Assembly: GCF_000247815.1 (NCBI RefSeq)
Contig: NC_021673.1
Span: forward strand, 37,210,102 to 37,274,101
DNA from: Ficedula albicollis
Lineage: Eukaryota; Chordata; Aves; Passeriformes; Muscicapidae
Length of the DNA stretch: 64,000 nt
Direction: 5' to 3'
The position numbers and the translations under genes are program-made. A model generated the notes under the pieces. That model ran no database searches, was not told where the DNA came from, and worked only from the letters and a program-made list of their open reading frames with translations. Shown here piece by piece: positions 57,323 through 64,000 of this stretch; within the stretch, counting starts at the first letter, position 1, and each line of letters starts with the position of its first letter.

Positions 57323-57671
57323 GTTTGTTTGTTTGTTTGTTTGTTTGTTTGTTTGTTTGTTTGTTTGTTTGTTTGTTTGTTTGTTTGTTTGTTTGTTTGT
57401 TTGTTTGTTTGTTTGTTTGTTTGTTTGTTTGTTTGTTTGTTTGTTTGTTTGTTTGTTTGTTTGTTTGTTTGTTTGTTTGTTTGTTTGTTTGTTTGTTTGT
57501 TTGTTTGTTTGTTTGTTTGTTTGTTTGTTTGTTTGTTTGTTTGTTTGTTTGTTTGTTTGTTTGTTTGTTTGTTTGTTTGTTTGTTTGTTTGTTTGTTTGT
57601 TTGTTTGTTTGTTTGTTTGTTTGTTTGTTTGTTTGTTTGTTTGTTTGTTTGTTTGTTTGTTTGTTTGTTTG
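57323..57671. repeat. perfect (GTTT)n microsatellite, about 87 units
   Basis: The tetranucleotide gttt is repeated without interruption for 349 bp. On the right it runs into gggttttttc. The long Cys-Leu-Phe-Val and Lys-Gln-Thr-Asn frames over it are artefacts of a 12-base codon cycle without stops. Confidence 0.98.
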
Positions 57672-60600
57672 GGTTTTTTCTGGTGTTTACTGCCTCTCAA
57701 CTATGTTTTTTTGTGCCTGGAGGACAGCAGTTACAACAATATGATGCAGGTATTTTTCCACAGAGAGCTGCTTGGTTCTTGGATATTGTTTTGAAATTTC
57801 TGGGATAAATGTGTCATCCTCCCCTTTCCAATGGCCATCACTGACAGAGAAGGAGAAGAACCTTTATGGGTGGTTTTTCTGTAGTGGTGCAGAGTTGTGT
57901 GGGGCTGCTTTGTGATCTGGTAAGGCTTCTAGTCCTTTTGTGCTTTGTGCAGTATTTAAGGCTCCCTTCTCTGGAGTTTTATAGAGACCATAACGCATAC
58001 AGGAATTTAGAAAATAGCCATGAGTTAAAAGAAACTAAACTCTGCACACATTAATATAATGCTATCATCATCTGCAGTTGTGTTATTCAGCTGCATTATT
58101 ACATGCTGCCTAAGAGCTCTGCTTGTGGAGCAGGAACATTTTATGTTGGAGCAAAAATAAGAGGGAAGATAAAAAACACAAGATAAAGAAAAATGCCACA
58201 AAACTACAATCAGATGCTTGTGCCAGTTGAGAGGTAATATGTACAGGTTTCTACCTGCTTGTTTGTTTTGGACAAAGTCACAAAAAGAAATGTAAAGCAT
58301 TTTAATAACTTTGGGGGAATCTGGTTCCAGCTCTCTGTAAGGAAATCTAGGTACAGCCTCTTGTAAACTTTCAAAAGCCATGGTCCTTCTGCGTTCTCCT
58401 TTGTCTAGAATCAATGCAAAGTAACAATATGTGTAAAAAACAAAGTGAATGAGCAGTGACAGGGATGATAGTAAAATGTTCACAGTCATTGCTGCATGTG
58501 TAAGCACACCCATTTGTGATAGCAGTGTAGGGTGACTACCCTGGAGTAAGCATAGCTTATATAAGGTAGATTTTTCTGTGCTTCAAAGTACATTTATTCA
58601 AGCTTGTCTTTTTGTGGCTAGGTGCTATTCCATAGACTGTCTTCAGCTGTTAAGTGCTGGTGCACTGTGTCTGTGATTTATTGTTCTCATAATCAGTAAT
58701 ATGTCTCTTAAGTATATGCTTTCTTTTTCTTAGCTATTGTCTCTGATGGTCATATTAAAAAAATCTCTTCATGGTTTTGTAGCTTGTGCAGCAAGTCTGC
58801 ATTTTACTTGTTTTATACTCAAAATGTTTCCCTCTGCAATTTGCTTAAAACTTGAAATTGAGCTCTATGAGAGGTATAATGACCTAAAAAACCATAGGAT
58901 CCACTGAAATGCCTGGAGTTCAGTGAGTGAAGGGAAAGCTAATTTACTGGTGTGGATCTCCTGTACTTGTTGAAAGCTTCTAGTCAATGTTAAGCCAGCA
59001 TCCCATGAGCCTTTCCTCTCCAGGCAGCATCTCTTTTCCCATTTAACCATTATGGCTTTTTTTCAGTTATGTATGGTCACCATGTTTGAATAGTACCTCC
59101 TGTCTCATTTTCTAAGCATGAGAAACCCTTCGTTGTACATCCATTTGCTGTCCTGCAGCCAGGTGATCACAGGGGTTAACAGGGATCTTCAGAGCTGAGC
59201 CACAATCTGCCTGCTTTGGCTTACTGAGTTGTTTGTGAAAAGTTTTCCTCCGCTCTGAGATGCAGCTCAATGAACCAGCAAGTCTGGTGTGCGGAGTTTG
59301 TCCCTCCACAAAATGTGGTCACAAGCAAATGGCTGCATGTTGGGTGTCTGGAAGGAATGAGTGCTGTTGCTTTTTCTGCATGGAGGTAAAGTCTCCCCTT
59401 CCAAGACTGGAACTTCCTCGCTCACTGCAACACCAACTGATTTCTGTGCACAGAACAAACTCAGTGCTGATGGGGATGTTGGGTGGAGTTTGTGCTGCTC
59501 TATTTTAGAAGAGAATTTTGGTGCATTTTTTCATTCTTCTCCTGTTCACGCTATGAGGGACGGTGTGGCTCAGCGTGTTCACTGTCTGCCCAGCTTCTCT
59601 CTGCTCCATGCACTGTGGTGTGTAATTAACAAGCAACAGGCCTTTCATACAAAGGAAAAGCAATAGGTGGACTACATGGCAATTTTCTAGTATGCAATTG
59701 TGTTTCCAGAGCTGTGCACATTGCTGCTGACACCTTTACAAATATAATAGTATGAATTTAACACACCAACAGAAATGCAAGGAAAAGGCAAAACCATGCT
59801 GGCTTCTTCTGTGCTAGAAAAACAACAAATTAAAATGTTTGGCAAACAGAGGACAAATTTCATAGGGAAAACACTTGTATTTCTGAGCTTCTCAGGGTAC
59901 ATCAAGCAATAAAGTTTTAGAATTTGTTACATCTTTGTGTTCTCATTATTTTTATCTTTCTGTCTTCTTCCCCATCTCACTCCATTAAGCTTGCTTATAG
60001 AGTTATCAATAAAAAGTACTCCATGTACGAGGAATAGTAACAGAGTGTTCCTTTTGTGTCCAAAACATGTTGCTTAATTGCAAAAAAATCACATTAAGTT
60101 ACTGGGAACTTTAATAAGGTCTTCAAGCAGTCTGGCAAAAGCATTTCTTTGAGAATGGTCAAGTTGACCTTTGAGCTGTAGTGTTTAAAGGCCGAAGTTG
60201 AAATTATCTGATTAGGTACATAAATTTTAATCATATGAATGATGCATTTATTGCTCATGAAAGTAAGCAATTTTTAGTGTGATGTGTGCTAAACATCAGG
60301 TAGCAATCATTACAAATTGCCTGGTTTTGCACTATGGAACCACACGTTTTCTTAACCTCTCTGGAACACAGGTAGAAATTTTTCTCTTTATTCATGAACA
60401 GGGCAAAATATTCACTAGAAATGGAAGATCGGACCAATCCATTTATCTGTATCATGGGATTAATGAGTTAGGAAACCACCTCCCACTGCCAACTAGATGG
60501 CATTAGTACAACTGCCTCTAGAAAACAGAGAAAGACTCCCCAAAATATAGACTCTTTTCAAGTAAACTGTAGTAATTTTTAGCTTTTCTCTTTACTCATA

Positions 60601-63600
60601 TGAGTAGTTTCACTGATTACTGGCATGAGGAAGATGGCCTGGGTTTGGCCCAATTAGGAGATGATGTTTCTTAGAATTCCAACAATAACATTCCTACACA
60701 TTATTCTACAGAGCTCTTGCCTCGGGGCCCAATCTTGTCATCCTTCCACACACAGCATTTCCATTGAAGTCAGGATCAAGAAAATTATAAACCATACAGC
60801 ATAAAAAGATATGCTTGGTTTATTTGGCACTGGAAAGCTCTATGTACAGACTTTTGGGTGCCATTCCATGATTTTGACAGAAACAAAACTGGAAGCAGGG
60901 GAAGGTTAGTGTATGAGTATTATTGAAATTCGAATAATGAGTACATAGTTCTGGTAGGAATCAACCAGCATTGACCTGTAAATATTGGAATGCACCTCCT
61001 GAAATTGAACTATTCTTTAAAGATTAATACTGATTCTTTTCTCATAACCTTATCCTCATCTCTTTGAACCTGGCCAAGTGGTGTGGATGGGCAAGGAGCA
61101 GTGGATGTTTATAGCCAACAGCACTTTGCAAGGAAAAAATCTGCTAGTGCTTCTTTCATAAATACCCCCAGCCATTGTTTCTCAAACTTTTATCATATTT
61201 GAATTCCACTTGCAGAACATGATCCAGATGAAGCTGCCCTGAAAACCTTTAGCTTAAATGGGCCTAGATTCTGTGTCTGCTTTGCATAAGACTACTTTAT
61301 GTTTAGTTCTCAAGGTATGTTACCAGATACCTGGATGAAGAAGAGATTGGTCTTGACCTACAGGCCTTCAGTGGCTGTGAATGATCTGAGAAATTCTCTT
61401 TCCCTATTAGCTTCTCTGAGATGTCATGTGTGCCCACCAATGTGCTTACAAGGATGTACCACTTTGACTTTTCCAAGTCCAGGCTCAGAAATTGTTATAT
61501 CAAATGCAACATGGTTATTTCTTCCAGCCTTTTTTCGGAATATGCAGCCTGAGGAAAAGGACAGGTGAAGTTTAAGGGTGGGAAATCACTTCAGAACAGT
61601 TGTGACTTATTTCCATGAGGACTGAAAAAAGTCTAGGCATTTAAATTTGCTAAAAAATATGAGAAGTGTCTAAAAAGTCAGTTTTGATTTTCCTATTCTC
61701 TCAGTGGTTAGAAGTTTTTGAAATTCCTTTTTAGTTTCATTCTCATTATCTCTTCTGTTTTATTTTTATTTTACATGTTAAGAAAAAATGTATGGCAAAC
61801 AATGCCTCAAGCATTGCTGCACGGTTAGGAACCAGGTTTCTAAATGCCCCAGTTAATATAATGTATAATGTTGCATTCAGCAGCAACTCATCTGATTGAA
61901 ATAATTTGAGTGGAATTAAACTATTGCTACTAAAATTTATGTAAAACTAATGAAAAATTTATTGGTTTATAAAATCCTTGCTTTTATCCAGGACTAACAA
62001 TTCCTATGCAACACTAGTGATCCTCCCACAAATAGTTGAGAGAAAATAAAATATAAGGGAGTTCATCAGTTCATATTCCCTGAGATCCTCACAGTAACTC
62101 TTCTTTGTGATCCAGTCTTTTAACTTTTTCATTACTTTAATCTTAAAAAATAGATTTTTAATTAAATTCAGAGCTATTATTCCCCTTTAGGGGAGGTGGG
62201 AAAAACAAATGCAACTCTGCTGAAGGACCTCTGAGCATAACACTTTCCCTCTCTTTACAGTTCATTTTGGCATTTTTATATATCTTCTGCTAATAAAATG
62301 TAATGATTTTCATCTTTTACTTTGACATCCGAGTCTGTATCTTTTATCTGTTGTTTACAGTGTTTCAGCCCATAAATAAATCATATGACAAAATAAATTA
62401 CTTAATCTTGTGTTTTATTTGGAAACCATTAAAGCCTAGCTTTGGTGGGAAAAAAATCATTTTACACCTTACAATTGCTTATATAGTTTTATGACTTTTG
62501 TGTCACGTTCAAATACTATCAAGGTGTCATATCAATACCAATTGTTCACAAGAGCCACATTTTAAACCTTTCAAGTTTTCTGATAGAGTTTGATAGGAAT
62601 ACTTTGAAATGAAAGTACATCTGTCTTTGACAAATGGCATTTTCAGTTCTGAGTGGTTTTTTTTTAATATGTTGTTATAGTGCATTACAAAAGCAATATT
62701 AATCCCCAGAACTTTCTTCAAATCAGTATACATGTAATTACAATGAAGTCCGTTTATCCAGTCCCCTGCATCCAAGGCTGTTTGTTGTCAGCATCTGTTT
62801 TTTCCATCCACTGTAAATTCACTTATTCTGCAGATTCCAAAAGTTGTTCTTTTGTATTTTTGACATGTGTAACTAGTACAATAAATGGTACTGTACTGAA
62901 TTTCAGACTGTATTTTTATTCTCAATTTCTTTTAGACACATTCTGTTTCTGAAATGAAAAATAAATTATAAATATTTTCTCCACTTTCGTGCAAGAAAAA
63001 AAACCTTTGTAACCTCAGTGCATTTATCAAGTTTTTACCTGGTCAAAGAAAATTAAATCATATTCTAAATAGTTTCTTGCATGTCTCTTCTAGAAGCTTC
63101 TTTTCTTCACAAATGCCTTCCACAAAACTATCTTTCACATAGAGAGTGTGCCCTCTTTTCTTAGGTTAATTACTGAAATATGATGTGGTTTGGTTTCATT
63201 CTTAGTAATTTCCGGATTCTATTCCAGGACATTTGGGATAGAGCCCAAGAGCTTAGCATGTTTTCCTTTTTTCATGGTAAAATTGTGCAAATATGCATTA
63301 GAGTGTGAAAACAAACAGTCTAATACATTTTTGCAAAGCTCTTTATGTTTACTGTTTATTGCAGATACCAGATACTAATTAAAATGCGCTAACAAAAGCC
63401 AAGATATAAAGAACAAAGATATAACGAAGCCTCATCTTTTAAAAATACTTATGATTAATCCCAGAGGACATTGTGTCACACGTCATTATTATAAAATCCA
63501 AGAAAGTTAACTACATCTTTGGAAAAGATATAGTGCCAAAAGCTGTATCCAATCCATGGAAAAATAATCATATTATGGTCATGTTTTCTAAGGAATAATC

Positions 63601-64000
63601 TTTTCAGATCCTATAATGGCATCCAGCTACAGCCCCTCTTGTTTGTGGCTCCTTGTGCGTCTCCATGAAAACTTCTTGAATAGGTTTTTAAACATGTTGA
63701 AATGCTTCTTCCTTTTACTGACATTTGCCTGTAAATAGATCTCTGTCTTTATTAAAAAGAGGTGATTTAAATTTGATCCCAGAAGACATTCTTAAACAAG
63801 AAATTAACTTAATATGCTTGTTATTTTAAATGTGTGGAAACAAGTTACTGCTTGATTTTAATTCTGTTCAAGCAAAGATCAAGCTTTTACAGATCACATT
63901 TTGAATTCACTTCAGGTGAAATAAACTGCTGGTCTAGTAACTAATGCTTGCAGCAAGGTAGAATTTCTGTAGTCCTGTTACACTCTGGATCTGGAGATTA
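57672..64000. other. AT-rich interval at window end
   Basis: About 6.3 kb. A slightly GC-richer patch at 59110-59660 has overlapping short frames on both strands (for example 59260-59508 +, 59361-59666 +), none with recognised domains. No CR1, LTR or RNA gene recognised. Confidence 0.5.

Noticed and set aside
57152..57808. Overlapping frames of Cys-Leu-Phe-Val or Lys-Gln-Thr-Asn repeats
   Set aside because: They are products of the GTTT microsatellite.

Overview
The window looks like vertebrate, most probably songbird (passerine), nuclear DNA. The evidence is several CR1-type LINE copies with the typical avian 3' end, a 561-bp solo LTR of a type I recognise from passerine ERVL-like elements, AT-rich intron-like sequence with no long open frames, and one compact CpG island. 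Nothing suggests a prokaryote, plasmid or live virus, and no complete protein-coding gene can be read.

Layout. 1-4.2 kb: a CR1 3' end, then a degenerate internal CR1 copy whose last part lies in a perfect-looking 950-bp tandem duplication. 4.2-41 kb: AT-rich sequence with three antisense CR1 pieces (25.2-26.4, 27.1-27.3, 33.75-34.2 kb), a solo LTR (10.2-10.7 kb) and a short fragment of the same LTR family (30.3 kb). Several small local tandem duplications also lie here (6.3, 31.8-32.1, 35.0-35.6 and 38.9-39.1 kb). Scattered minus-strand segments have splice sites and an open frame, so this half may be intronic DNA of a leftward-transcribed gene that I could not identify. 41.09-44.2 kb: A22 followed by 3086 uninterrupted G. 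44.2-44.85 kb: a CpG island with a 13-bp minisatellite and an 81-bp tandem repeat. 45-64 kb: AT-rich, no CR1 recognised, with a 194-bp foldback (MITE-like) element (48.84-49.03 kb), a symmetric A23-G296-A23 block (50.97-51.31 kb) and a perfect 349-bp GTTT microsatellite (57.3-57.7 kb).

Interpretation. The CpG island is the only promoter-like region. Sampled rows left of it are A-rich on the + strand and rows right of it are T-rich. This fits divergent transcription from the island, a minus-strand gene to the left and possibly a plus-strand transcript to the right, but the sampling is small. The giant G tracts are either assembly artefacts or very unusual homopolymers, and they are the strongest anomaly here. 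The long Gly/Pro and Cys-Leu-Phe-Val open frames over the homopolymers and the microsatellite are not genes. I found no tRNA, rRNA or CRISPR.
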